This document shows, piece after piece, positions 41,580-52,477 of a stretch of DNA of 64,000 nucleotides. The translations under genes and the position numbers were made by a program. How positions within the stretch are numbered: position 1 is the stretch's first letter; every line of letters begins with the position of its first letter. Source of the stretch: Macrostomum hystrix (taxonomy: Eukaryota > Platyhelminthes > Macrostomidae); NCBI GenBank assembly GCA_950097015.1, contig CATNEN010000038.1, positions 12,069,001-12,133,000 of the forward strand, given 5' to 3'. The notes beneath the pieces were generated by a model. That model did not search any database. It was not told the origin of the DNA and saw only the letters and a program-made list of their open reading frames with translations.

Positions 41580-44065
41580 GACTTATGGATTAGGCTCATT
41601 GGGATTAAATCATTGTGGATTAGGCTTGTTGGGATTTATTGATTTGTGGATTAGGCTCATTTGGATTAAATGATAGTGGATTAGGCTCATTTGGATTAAA
41701 TGATAGTGGATTAGGCTCATTTGGATTAAATGATAGTGGATTAGGCTCATTTGGATTAAATGATAGTGGATTAGGCTCATTTGGATTAAATGATAGTGGA
41801 TTAGGCTCATTTGGATTAAATGATAGTGGATTAGGCTCATTTGGATTAAATGATAGTGGATTAGGCTCATTGGGAATAAATGATTGTGGATTAGGCTTGT
41901 TGGGATTTATTGATTTGTGGATTAGGCTCATTTGGATTAAATGATAGTGGATTAGGCTCATTTGGATTAAATGATAGTGGATTAGGCTCATTGGGAATAA
42001 ATGATTGTGGATTAGGCTCATTGGGATTTATTGATTTGTGGATTAGGCTCATTGGGATTTATTGATTTGTGGATTAGGCTCATTGGGACTTATTGATTAG
42101 TGGATTAGGCTCATTTGGATTAAATGATTGTGGATTAGGCTCATTTGGATTAAATGATTGTGGATTAGGCTCATTTGGATTAAATGATAGTGGATTAGGC
42201 TCATTGGGATTTATTGATTTGTGGATTAGGCTCATTGGGACTTATTGATTTGTGGATTAGGCTCATTGGGAATAAATGATTGTGGATTAGGCTTGTTGGG
42301 ATTTATTGATTTGTGGATTAGGCTCATTTGGATTAAATGATAGTGGATTAGGCTCATTTGGATTAAATGATAGTGGATTAGGCTCATTGGGAATAAATGA
42401 TTGTGGATTAGGCTCATTGGGATTTATTGATTTGTGGATTAGGCTCATTGGGATTTATTGATTTGTGGATTAGGCTCATTGGGACTTATTGATTTGTGGA
42501 TTAGGCTCATTTGGATTAAATGATTGTGGATTAGGCTCATTTGGATTAAATGATAGTGGATTAGGCTCATTTGGATTAAATGATAGTGGATTAGGCTCAT
42601 TTGGATTAAATGATAGTGGATTAGGCTCATTTGGATTAAATGATAGTGGATTAGGCTCATTTGGATTAAATGATAGTGGATTAGGCTCATTTGGATTAAA
42701 TGATAGTGGATTAGGCTCATTGGGAATAAATGATTGTGGATTAGGCTTGTTGGGATTTATTGATTTGTGGATTAGGCTCATTTGGATTAAATGATAGTGG
42801 ATTAGGCTCATTTGGATTAAATGATAGTGGATTAGGCTCATTGGGAATAAATGATTGTGGATTAGGCTCATTGGGATTTATTGATTTGTGGATTAGGCTC
42901 ATTGGGATTTATTGATTTGTGGATTAGGCTCATTGGGACTTATTGATTAGTGGATTAGGCTCATTTGGATTAAATGATTGTGGATTAGGCTCATTTGGAT
43001 TAAATGATTGTGGATTAGGCTCATTTGGATTAAATGATAGTGGATTAGGCTCATTGGGATTTATTGATTTGTGGATTAGGCTCATTGGGACTTATTGATT
43101 TGTGGATTAGGCTCATTGGGAATAAATGATTGTGGATTAGGCTTGTTGGGATTTATTGATTTGTGGATTAGGCTCATTTGGATTAAATGATAGTGGATTA
43201 GGCTCATTTGGATTAAATGATAGTGGATTAGGCTCATTGGGAATAAATGATTGTGGATTAGGCTCATTGGGATTTATTGATTTGTGGATTAGGCTCATTG
43301 GGATTTATTGATTTGTGGATTAGGCTCATTGGGACTTATTGATTTGTGGATTAGGCTCATTTGGATTAAATGATTGTGGATTAGGCTCATTTGGATTAAA
43401 CGATAGTGGATTAGGCTCATTTGGATTAAATGATTGTGGATTAGGCTCATTGGGATTTATTGATTTGTGGATTAGGCTCATTGGGATTTATTGATTTGTG
43501 GATTAGGCTCATTGGGATTAAATGATTTGTGGAATAGGCTCATTGGGATTATTGATTTTTAGATAAGGCTCATTGGGATTTATTGATTTGTGGATTAGGC
43601 TCATTGGGATTTATTGATTTGTGGATTAGGCTCATTGGGACGTATTGATTAGTGGATTAGGCTCATTGGGATTTATTGATTTGTGGATTAGGCTCATTGG
43701 GATTAAATGATTGTGGATTAGGCTCATTGGGATTTATTGATTTGTGGATTAGGCTCATTGGGATTTATTGATTTGTGGATTAGGCTCATTGGGATTTATT
43801 GATTTGTGGATTAGGCTCATTGGGATTTATTGATTTGTGGATTAGGCTCATTGGGATTTATTGATTTGTGGATTAGGCTCATTGGGATTAAATGATTGTG
43901 GATTAGGCTTATTGGGATTAATGATTTGTGGATTAGGCGTATCGGAATTTCATTATTTGTTGATTAAGCGAATTGGGATTTAATTTTTTGTGGACTAGGC
44001 TCATTGGGATTTCAGAATTACGGATAAGCGAATAGGGATTTCATGATTTGTGGATTAGGTTTATG
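41580..44065. repeat. 30-bp minisatellite (2.5 kb)
   Basis: Unit TGATAGTGGATTAGGCTCAT + TTGGATTAAA, with GGGATTTATT and GGGAATAAAT variants, about 83 copies. A block is repeated at an exact 850-bp offset (for example GGCTTGTTGGG at 41894/42744 and 42290/43140), so the array contains a higher-order duplication. It decays towards 44 kb. Confidence 0.95.
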
Positions 44066-44795
44066 TACTGCATGAACAATGGGATTTGAGAAGTGAAAAA
44101 AGGTGCAGCAGTTGATTAAAAAATTATATTTTTTTGACCACTCATATTCTAGCAATAAAAATGAAGAATTGAACGTTAGAGAAAGAGAAATATAGACTCA
44201 AATGTTTATTGGTAATGTGTAATTAAATCTTAAAGAAAAAAGTTTATTTCTGTTATAAAATAACAAAATTAACAAAATGAATGAAAATAAAAATACATCA
44301 CTGGTCGAAAAAATAACAGCTTAAAAGAAAAACTGAAATGACGATTAAATCATTTCTTTTAGATGACAATTTTTACATGCAAGGACAAGGGTTAGAAACA
44401 TTGAGATTCATAACCTTCGTTGTGGTTTACCTTAAGTTAGTTTTAAAGCAGGCTTTTAGCAAATGTTATTTAAAAGAATCTGTATGACCATTATGCACAC
44501 TGAAGGTTATCAAATAGAAAAAAGTTGTTCACATTTATGATTGTATCAAAATAAGACACTGCGAGTTGAGATTTTTTGTTAGAAAGCATGCAACTTCTGG
44601 CGCGAATTTGAATTAAAAAAATTGTAAAAAAAATTGAAAAATGATTGGGGAAATCTTTTCAGCATTCACAGATTTCTTATTTTACATCATATATATTTTA
44701 TATTTTGGCAAGCTGATCAATTATTAATTGTGAGTTTTGTGGTGAACAGTAGAAAGACAACGGTACTTTCCCCTGGGGAAAATATCCACTGCCTA
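44066..44795. other. AT-rich spacer, no feature seen
   Basis: No supported gene, and composition is strongly A/T. Confidence 0.5.
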
Positions 44796-44799
44796 CTTC

Positions 44800-44975
44800 A
44801 CAATAGCTCTCATACCGGATGACCGATTTTTGTAAAAGACGACCATATGGATAAAAATTTTATGACCTTTACAATAACTTTCAAAGCCGTCAGATGCGAG
44901 CATCGTCTAGATATTCATCGATTCTTGCCAAAGACCCTGGAGACAAGGACAACTAAGATTGTTCTGTATAAGCTA
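44800..44975 (+). repeat. Diverged dispersed repeat, copy 2
   Basis: Matches the minus strand of 30505-30780 in ordered blocks (ACCATATGGAT, TTTCAAAGCCGTC, AGATATTCATCGATTCTTG, TTGTTCTGTATAA). Confidence 0.6.
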
Positions 44976-44982
44976 GGAGTGT

Positions 44983-45035
44983 TCGGGGTTCGGGGTCGGG
45001 TCGGGTTTTGGTACCGGGGTCAGGGTTTCCGGGTT
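44983..45035 (+). other. G-quadruplex-prone G-rich tract
   Basis: GGGGTTCGGGGTCGGGTCGG and following G runs give four or more runs of at least three G with 2-4 base loops, then CCGGGGTCAGGG. It follows the dispersed repeat directly, so it may belong to it. Confidence 0.5.
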
Positions 45036-45285
45036 TTTTATTTCATTATCGGTTTTGTGCATTATTGCCTTATTACGTGATAAAGCGTCTTTCAAAATCG
45101 CGCTAATTCAATTTTTTGCTGAACTGAACTGACGTAACTGCACACTGCACTAATAAATTAATAATCGTGATAAGTAAATCATTCTGATGCAAGTATATAT
45201 TATAAATAAATCGATAAGCCTCTATGGCGAATTTATAATTGGCTCAATACTATTAATAAACAATAATAGCTGACATAGTTTCATG

Positions 45286-45595
45286 AGAGGTTGTAGCCTA
45301 GTGGTTAGAGCGTCGGACTCACGACTTGAAGGTCGGGGGTTCGATTCCCGACTCCACTGAAACAACTTGTGTCCTTTAGCAAGCCACTTAACTCTGCATT
45401 TCTTCAGTTCACCCAGCTGTTAAATGGGTACCAGCATCAGCTGGGATAATTGAAGGTGGGTGTGGCGTCCCCCCAGTCCATGGACTGAACAGCTGTACGC
45501 AGCCTTCAGATGCGCCGCGCATTAGCTGCGGCTGTGCTGACGGCTGCACATCTGAACCAATTGGGGCAGGTGTAATCAATTATAATTATTATTTC
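45286..45595 (+). mobile_element. SINE-A, full-length copy 3
   Basis: Head TAGCCTAGTGGTTAGAGCG and B-box GGGGGTTCGATTCCCGACTC. The body contains CCCAGTCCATGGACTGAACA and GCATTAGCTGCGGCTGTGC, with an ATT-rich tail. This is the best reference copy in the window. Confidence 0.85.
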
Positions 45596-45632
45596 ATGAT
45601 GAAATTTTGTAGCAGAAAAACTATGCCTATAT

Positions 45633-46837
45633 CAGGGGTAGGCAAACTTATTTGCTGGCGGGCCAAAGAGAGAGCCTAAAAGACGACAGCGGGCCGCATT
45701 GACTGTATAAATATGAGATAGGAGAGATGAGACACAGGAAATATGGGACATGAGAGAGATGAGACACGGGAGAGATGAGACACGAGAGAGATGAGACACG
45801 GGAGAGATTAGACACGGGAGAGATTAGACACGGGAGAGATTAGACACGGGAGAGATTAGACACGGGAGAGATTAGACACGGGAGAAATTAGACACGGGAG
45901 AGATTAGACACGGGAGAGATTAGACACGGGAGAGATGAGACACGGGAGAGATGAGACACGGGAGAGATAAGATGGGAGAGATTAGACGCGGGAGAGATTA
46001 GACACGGGAGAGATTAGACACAGGAGAGATGAGACACAAGAGAGATGAGACACGGGAGAGATAAGATAGGGAGAGATTAGACGCGGGAGAGATTAGACAC
46101 AGGAGAGATGAGACACGAGAGAGATGAGACACGGGAGAGATTAGACACGGGAGAGATTAGACACGGGAGAGATTAGACACGGGAGAGATTAGACACGGGA
46201 GAGATTAGACACGGGAGAGATGAGACACGGGAGAGATGAGACACGGGAGAGATAAGATGGGAGAGATTAGACGCGGGAGAGATTAGACACGGGAGAGATT
46301 AGACACAGGAGAGATGAGACACGGGAGAGATGAGACACGGGAGAGATAAGATGGGAGAGATTAGACGCGGGAGAGATTAGACACGGGAGAGATTAGACAC
46401 GGGAGAGATGAGACACGGGAGAGATGAGACACGGGAGAGATAAGATGGGAGAGATTAGACGCGGGAGAGATTAGACACGGGAGAGATTAGACACAGGAGA
46501 GATGAGACACAAGAGAGATGAGACACGGGAGAGATAAGATAGGGAGAGATTAGACGCGGGAGAGATTAGACACAGGAGAGATGAGACACGAGAGAGATGA
46601 GACACGGGAGAGATAAGATAGGGAGAGATTAGACGCGGGAGAGATTAGACACAGGAGAGATGAGACACGAGAGAGATGAGACACGGGAGAGATAAGATAG
46701 GGAGAGATTAGACGCGGGAGAGATTAGACACGGGAGACATGAAACAGGACACTGTAGATGTCAGAAGGGGCAACGGGCCGGATTTGGGAGCTTAGAGGGC
46801 CGCATCTGGCCCGCGGGCCGGAGTTTGCCGACCCCTG
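45633..46837. mobile_element. hAT-type MITE filled with a 16-bp minisatellite
   Basis: The ends are CAGGGGTAGGCAAACT and the inverse of CAGGGGTCGGCAAACT. GCCTATAT is duplicated on both sides (45625-45632 and 46838-46845), the 8-bp target duplication of hAT elements. Subterminal GGGCC-rich stretches (CGGGCCGCAT, GGCCCGCGGGCCGG) are typical of non-autonomous hATs. The interior (about 45700-46745) is almost entirely tandem repeat and there is no transposase frame. Confidence 0.92.
45700..46745. repeat. 16-bp minisatellite inside the hAT MITE
   Basis: Units of AGACACGGGAGAGATT/ATG, about 65 copies, with ordered variants (GATAAGATGGGAGAGATTAG, GACGCGGG) that recur in blocks, so higher-order expansion has occurred. 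Confidence 0.95.
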
Positions 46838-46908
46838 GCCTATATAGTCGGTTTCTGCCACTAGACACCCCCGACGAGAATGGCTGAACATCTCGACAAT
46901 GTCGATTT

Positions 46909-46914
46909 TTTATT
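46909..46914 (-). terminator. Candidate poly(A) signal of the zinc transporter
   Basis: AATAAA on the minus strand, 119 bp after the stop codon. The hAT MITE begins about 65 bp further downstream. Confidence 0.45.
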
Positions 46915-47032
46915 CGGGAGTTTTCTTTTATCGGATTGGAGCGGAAATTCCACCCGTGTTCTTTCTACTGTAAATGAAAACCACACGGAGATGTTGAAGA
47001 TCAAGCTGACAGGAGACAGGATTGACAGTCAA

Positions 47033-49543
47033 TCAAGCGTCCACCGGATCACGGCACTGGCCGCAGTTGTCGACAGCCGACCCGGTGGCGCCCAGCCGTT
47101 CGACCTGCACCGTGACTTCGTGAACTCGAAATCGACTGCGAACTAGTCTAGTGGCCGTCTGCAACACCAGCTGACTGTCGGCATTGTCGGCGATGGCCAA
47201 GTGGGTGCTCAGAGCTGTGCGGGACACCGAGATGCTCCATAAGCGAAGACTGTGGACTCGCACGACTCCATTGACTGAGGCCAGCGCGGCTGCTACGGCA
47301 TCGAAGTCTAGACCTCTTCAGGATTGCGCAATATGGTTAGAGACATTGTGAAAGTAACGATTAGCGATAAAACTAACGATAAACGAGGAAATATAATGGT
47401 TATATTATACAACTACAGATGATTAACTGAGACGGAATACTAATTCTTGAAACTAGCGATTTAAGCCTGAAACTAAAGAATTAACGCTGAAAATAACGTT
47501 TTCTTGCTTTCATAAACTAACGATTGCTACCTGAAACTAACAACTTTTTAACCGAAAATAACTGTTATTTCTTGAATGAAGTTTCGTTCATAACGGGATA
47601 GAAACGAGAATCGACTGGATGCAATAATAACGGCTCGAAAGTATCGATTTAAGCTAAAACTAACGATTACTGATTAACAGCAGGCCGAAAACCAACGTTT
47701 CAAACCCATAATTCTTGTTGACATACGCTGAAACCGCAATTACCTCGGCGCCGCTTCCATCAGGACACGTAGAGCGTCTCGGATGATGGCGAATGTGGTC
47801 ATCAGTACCAGCACCGAGAACAAGAAGGTGCAGATGGGATCAGCAATGCGCCAATCGGGCCTGTAGTAGATCAAGTAAGCCGCGCTCAGCACTCCTACAC
47901 TCTGCAGCAGGTCGCCAATCACGTGTACAAAAGCCGCCCTCACGTTGATGTTCTGCTCGGCCGGGGCGTCTCCGTCCTGATGCGAATGAGAATGCTGGTG
48001 CAGGGTGAGCGCCATCAGGATGTTCACTGCTACGCCTACGGCGCTAGTGATGAGCATGACGCGGCCGTCAACTTCGAAACTGCCCGTGCGGACTCGATCG
48101 ATGGCTAGGAATACCAGGATCTGAAAGATGGGATCAGGCGGATGAATGGTATCAGTGAGAGGATGAGATCAGAGAGGGGTGGGATTAGGAAAGGATTGGA
48201 TCAAGGAGAGGATGGGATCAGGGAGAGGATGGGATCAGGGAGATGATGGGATCAGAGAGAGAATGGGAACATGGAGAAGAGGGGGGATCACGGAGAATAT
48301 GGGATCAGGCAGAGGATGGGATAAGGGAGAGGATGGGATCACGGAGAAGAAGGGGTCACGGAGAAGATAGGATCAGGGAGACGATGGGATCAGGAGAGGA
48401 TGGGATCAGGGAGAGGATGGAATCAATGAGAGGATGGGATCAATGAGAGGATGGGATCAATAAGAGGATGGGATCAATGAGAGGATGGGATCAATGAGAG
48501 GATGGAATCATTGAGAGGATGGGATCAATGAGAGGATGGGATCAATGAGAGGATGGGATCAATGAGAGGATGGGATCAATGAGAGGATGGGATCAATGAG
48601 AGGATTGGATCAGGGAGAGGATGGGATCAATGAGAGGATGGGATCAGGGAGAGGATGGGATCAATAAGAGGATAGGATCAGGGAGAAAATGGGATCAATG
48701 AGAGGATGGGATCAATAAGAGGATAGGATCAGGGAGAGGATGGGATCAATGAGAGGATGGGATCAATGAGAGGATGGGATCAATGAGAGGATGGGATCAG
48801 GGAGAGGATGGGATCAGGGAGAGGATGGGATCAATAAGAGGATAGGATCAGGGAGAGGATGGGATCAATGAGAGGATGGGATCAATGAGAGGATGGGATC
48901 AGGGAGAGGATGGGATCAGGGAGAGGGTGGTATCAGGGAGAGGATGGGATCAAGGACATGACGGAATCAGGGAGACTAGCTATAGGATCAGAAAGGGATG
49001 GGATCAGGTAGAGAATGGGATCAGAGAGGGGATGGCATCAAGGACATGATGGGATCAGAGAGACTAGCTATGGGATCAGGAAAAGATGAAAAAAAATTCT
49101 CAAAACATGGAACGCGAGCTGTCAAAAAAACCTACCCCAGTAACAAGCCAGATCATCAGCACAGACACCAGGGCGCCGAGCACCTCAGCCCGATGCCAGC
49201 CGAAGCTGTAGCGTTTGCTAGGCCGCCTACCGGCCAGGTAAATGGCCAGAAGGCTGATCATGAAGCTGGCAAAGTCGGTCAGCAGGTGGGCAGCATCAGT
49301 CATGATGGCCAGGCTGTTAGCCAGGGCGCCACCAACAATTTCTCCGGCCATGAATAGCAGGCAGAGGATGGAGGCCAGGACTAGGCGACGCTGGGCTGAG
49401 CGCTGCTGCACAATGGCCGCAGCGTCGAACTCAGCATCGTGACAATGAATGTCGTCTGGCAATTCAGCATCTGTTGAGTCTTGCACAAGTGGCGAAAAAT
49501 CGTCGGATACACCAACTGGAACACTAGTTGAGGGACTGCTAGC
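47033..49543 (-). CDS. SLC30 (ZnT2/3/8-type) zinc transporter, 5' end uncertain
   Basis: Exons 49136-49543 (or 49136-49515), 47744-48120 and 47033-47315, with phases consistent (0, then 2). This is a cation diffusion facilitator that moves zinc out of the cytosol, in this subgroup usually into vesicles. Exon A has the cytosolic HCHD stretch, LANSLAIMTDAAHLLTDFAS with the TM2 HxxxD metal site, and YSFGWHRAEVLGALVSVLMI. Exon B has LVFLAIDRV, the His-rich loop HQHSHSHQDGD and the TM5 HxxxD site in FVHVIGDLLQSVGV. Exon C is the ferredoxin-like C-terminal domain (VVRVHSLRLWSISVSRTALS...HEVTVQVE) ending CGQCRDPVDA. No ATG precedes TM1 in exon A, so a further 5' exon is required. About 355 residues are visible. 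Intron arrays are at 47390-47720 and 48160-49085. Confidence 0.9.
47390..47720. repeat. Degenerate short repeat in a ZnT intron
   Basis: Loose repetition of GAAACTAACGATT-like words over about 330 bp, too diverged for a clear period. Confidence 0.5.
48160..49085. repeat. 17-bp minisatellite in a ZnT intron
   Basis: Units of GATGGGATCAATGAGAG with CAGGGAGAG and CAATAAGAG variants, about 53 copies, ending some 50 bp before the next exon on the plus-strand scale. Confidence 0.95.
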
Positions 49544-49549
49544 CTGAAG

Positions 49550-51430
49550 TTTAATATGTTTCTGATTTACTTTTTATGCCAATTTATAATAGCAATCTAG
49601 ACATTTAAATTAGGGATCATGAGTGTAAAAGTATTTTGCGGGCAGAATTTCGCTCTAACTAGACACTACAGACACTATGATATTCATTTAGCTATCTTTT
49701 TGTAAATAAATAGCTTACTAATATTAGTTCTCAATTGTACATTATAATATCATGTGTTATATTATTAAAATTCACTTTTTGTTACTTTATTACATTATAA
49801 CATATTATATTTAAAGTTTTAGAAAGCTAGTTTTCCTAGCTAATGTAGTAGCGAGGAATTTTTCTGTAAATCAAATCTGTACCAATATTTTGTTTTAATG
49901 TTTAACTAGTCTAATATTATTTATGTACAAAGTGTTATGAATATTCTGTGAAATTTACTCATTTCAACAAAAATATTTCTGTGCTTATAAGTGGTTGCAA
50001 TTTCTGTGTAACAAGACAACTTGCCAGTGAGGCATACAAGCCTGATTCAGTAATACAGTTGTGCTAAAATAGTGAATTGATCCTGGAAAAGTGTTCCAAC
50101 GTGTTAGTTCTTTTGTTTGAGTTTGAGTTTGTGACCCTGCAATCCAGGAGAGCCCTGAAGACTGGGAGTCAAAGACCTTAGAGTTGTGCCATAAGAGTCG
50201 CTACCATTAGATTGTTAAGCCCACAGAGATAAGAATAGCAGGATATTAAAAAGTTAAAATGGTCATTTTTAGGGACACCAGTTAAAAGCATAGGAAAATA
50301 TGCTCAGTTTAAACTTAAATTATACACTTTCTCTCATAGTCAAGACATGACAAAGTATGACATTTTTAAACAAAATGTCCATTGGCAAAGTTATAATAAG
50401 TGTAAAAAACTTAATAATTTAGTTAACAGGACATGATTTTTCGGAAAATGCCATATATTTTGTTTAGAAAATAGTTTGAATATAATTAATTCTGTGCAAT
50501 ATGCATCTCTAATTATAAATTATTATGCTGATGAGCAACTTTTTTCTATTAATTTTCGCATCTAGAACAAGCATCACACAAAGATTGTATTTAAATAGCT
50601 ACCTGTAGTAGCTAATTTAACTCAAATCCAACTCTTTAAATACAGCTTAGTATATCATGACACATGAATAAGCTATATTAGTCATATGTTTGAATTTTAT
50701 TAGTAATCGGCATATCTATTGTAAGCACGCCATTGTGATCTGCCAGCGAAACATTCGTGACACATTATCAGCGAATCAGGTAGGTCTAGTAACTTTATAT
50801 TTATCGTACTTTCATAAAACTGCGTGGAGCGTCGATCTGAGTGGGTTAGAGAAAAGCGATATTTTAAAGAAGTTAAAATGTGTTTTCGCATGTTTATAAA
50901 ACAAAAAATTATTGGATAACGTATAATTTTTATGAGAAAAGCGTTCTATATTTTTTTAACTATTTAACTGACGCCATTTATTTCTCCTTGAGTTTTTTCT
51001 TACATTTTTGCTTTACTACACCACAAAAAATATAACATTCACGCAGACCTGCTGTTTGCAAATAGAGAAACATATTTATTGATTATATCGAGGCATATGT
51101 AATATGATTTTAAGTCGAGGCATACGTCAAATTCAACCAACAAAAAACACCAAGAAGCAGCGTCGGATGGTGTGCAATTGTGCGAATTGTGCCATTGTGC
51201 GAAACCAAATTAAGTCTAACACATCTAGATTGATTTTACTTAGCTGGACGATCGATTTAAATGGTCGATCTACACGATCTACACCTACAAAGTCACAATT
51301 ATTTTTTGCTATTGGGAGCTGAGCTAACCCGCCAAGTAGGCCTGCATTAGTCAACCATCGAAGGGGAACGAGCCACGTTCTAGCTGAAAATCCAGTTGAT
51401 GCAGTGCTTCCACCGATAGGATGTCCATGC
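49550..51430. other. AT-rich region upstream of the ZnT exons, no gene seen
   Basis: It is presumed to be the first intron of the zinc transporter if the exon at 51438-51477 is real. No repeat array was recognised. The frame at 50690-50899 has no supporting features. Confidence 0.4.
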
Positions 51431-51437
51431 ATTTTAC

Positions 51438-51477
51438 CTGTTTCGGTGTCGATGCGTCGATTGGCATGGAACTGCAT
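51438..51477 (-). CDS. Candidate first coding exon of the zinc transporter
   Basis: ATG-led MQFHANRRIDTET ends at ACAG|GTAAAA in phase 1, inside a small GC-richer patch. The only compatible acceptor at the next exon is GTTCCAG at 49516-49522. That gives ...TETVGVSDDFSPL, an unbroken 359-residue protein of normal family length. It is inferred only from frame and splice motifs. Confidence 0.3.
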
Positions 51478-51489
51478 ATCCCGCAATCA

Positions 51490-52290
51490 TTTTGCGTTGA
51501 GGCAAGGCCTTACATACTATCCCGCTATACTATTTTTATAGCTTCATCGGAGCTATAAACATGAATTAACACATGCACACCCAAGTGCAGATCATCAACC
51601 TACTAAGATTACAATAAAACTGAAGTAAATCTCATGAATGTCATTAATTTGCTATTGCAATTGGGTGCTTACCAATCAGACCTGTGAATAACACGTTCTG
51701 TTCAATAAAGCATAGCAGTTTATTGTTTTATTCGAATGAACATTATAGCTCTTTATTCATATATTAGGATCGAGCTACTGCGAGATGATATGTAATCAAA
51801 TTTAAACAAACATTTTTAACATCCTTTAACAGAATGAAAATATTCTGCTTTTGCTATATTGCAATAGATTGTGAGAAATAAATACATTCTTTAGCAGCAG
51901 CTGGTTAAAGTACTAATTAGTACATTGGTTTTGAGATAATGTGAAATAACCTCGACGGAATATCTATAAATTGATAAAAATATGGAATAGAATATTTGAA
52001 ATTCATATTCATAGTGAAACATTCGGCGCCAAATGTTAAACATCTCACTGCCGACGTCATAATAATGTAGGAATAATGCGAAAATGAGAAAGCAAACAGT
52101 TTCAAGAAAGAAATAAAAACTGTACCCTTCTGATAAATAAAGCATGTTTGCGTCTAGAAAGATATTCTACTGTGAAATAAATATAAAACCGTGAAATAAT
52201 GGCCACTAGCGAATAGAAACTCAAAGAAACTCAGAGAAAAGGCATTTTTAAGCATGCATTGAACGCGCATTCGAAATTACAATTAGAAAA
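51490..52290. other. AT-rich intergenic spacer
   Basis: No gene or repeat recognised between the candidate ZnT 5' exon and the 3' end of the LAT gene. Confidence 0.5.
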
Positions 52291-52299
52291 GTGTACCAT

Positions 52300-52309
52300 T
52301 TTATTTATT
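52300..52309 (-). terminator. Candidate poly(A) signals of the LAT gene
   Basis: Two overlapping AATAAA motifs on the minus strand, about 170 bp after the stop codon. Confidence 0.45.
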
Positions 52310-52477
52310 CTAATGTTGGTTGCAGCATGTGCTCCTTAATTTCTCATTGTTTGTACGTTTATTAGCTATATACCTTAGTGTATGGTTACTAAACTCGTCC
52401 TAATTATTTCGGAAAATTTCGAGAATAAAAGCATCAAGTTCTCGTCCTTGCGTATATTGTTGTTTGTCCTTTTAATT

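Noticed and set aside
46880-47146. Plus-strand 88-codon frame
   Set aside because: It overlaps the last exon of the zinc transporter on the other strand, which has clear homology features.
51133-51486. 117-codon minus-strand frame as a separate gene
   Set aside because: It is unsupported as a whole. Only its first 40 bp from the internal ATG fits as a possible ZnT exon, and that is reported separately.
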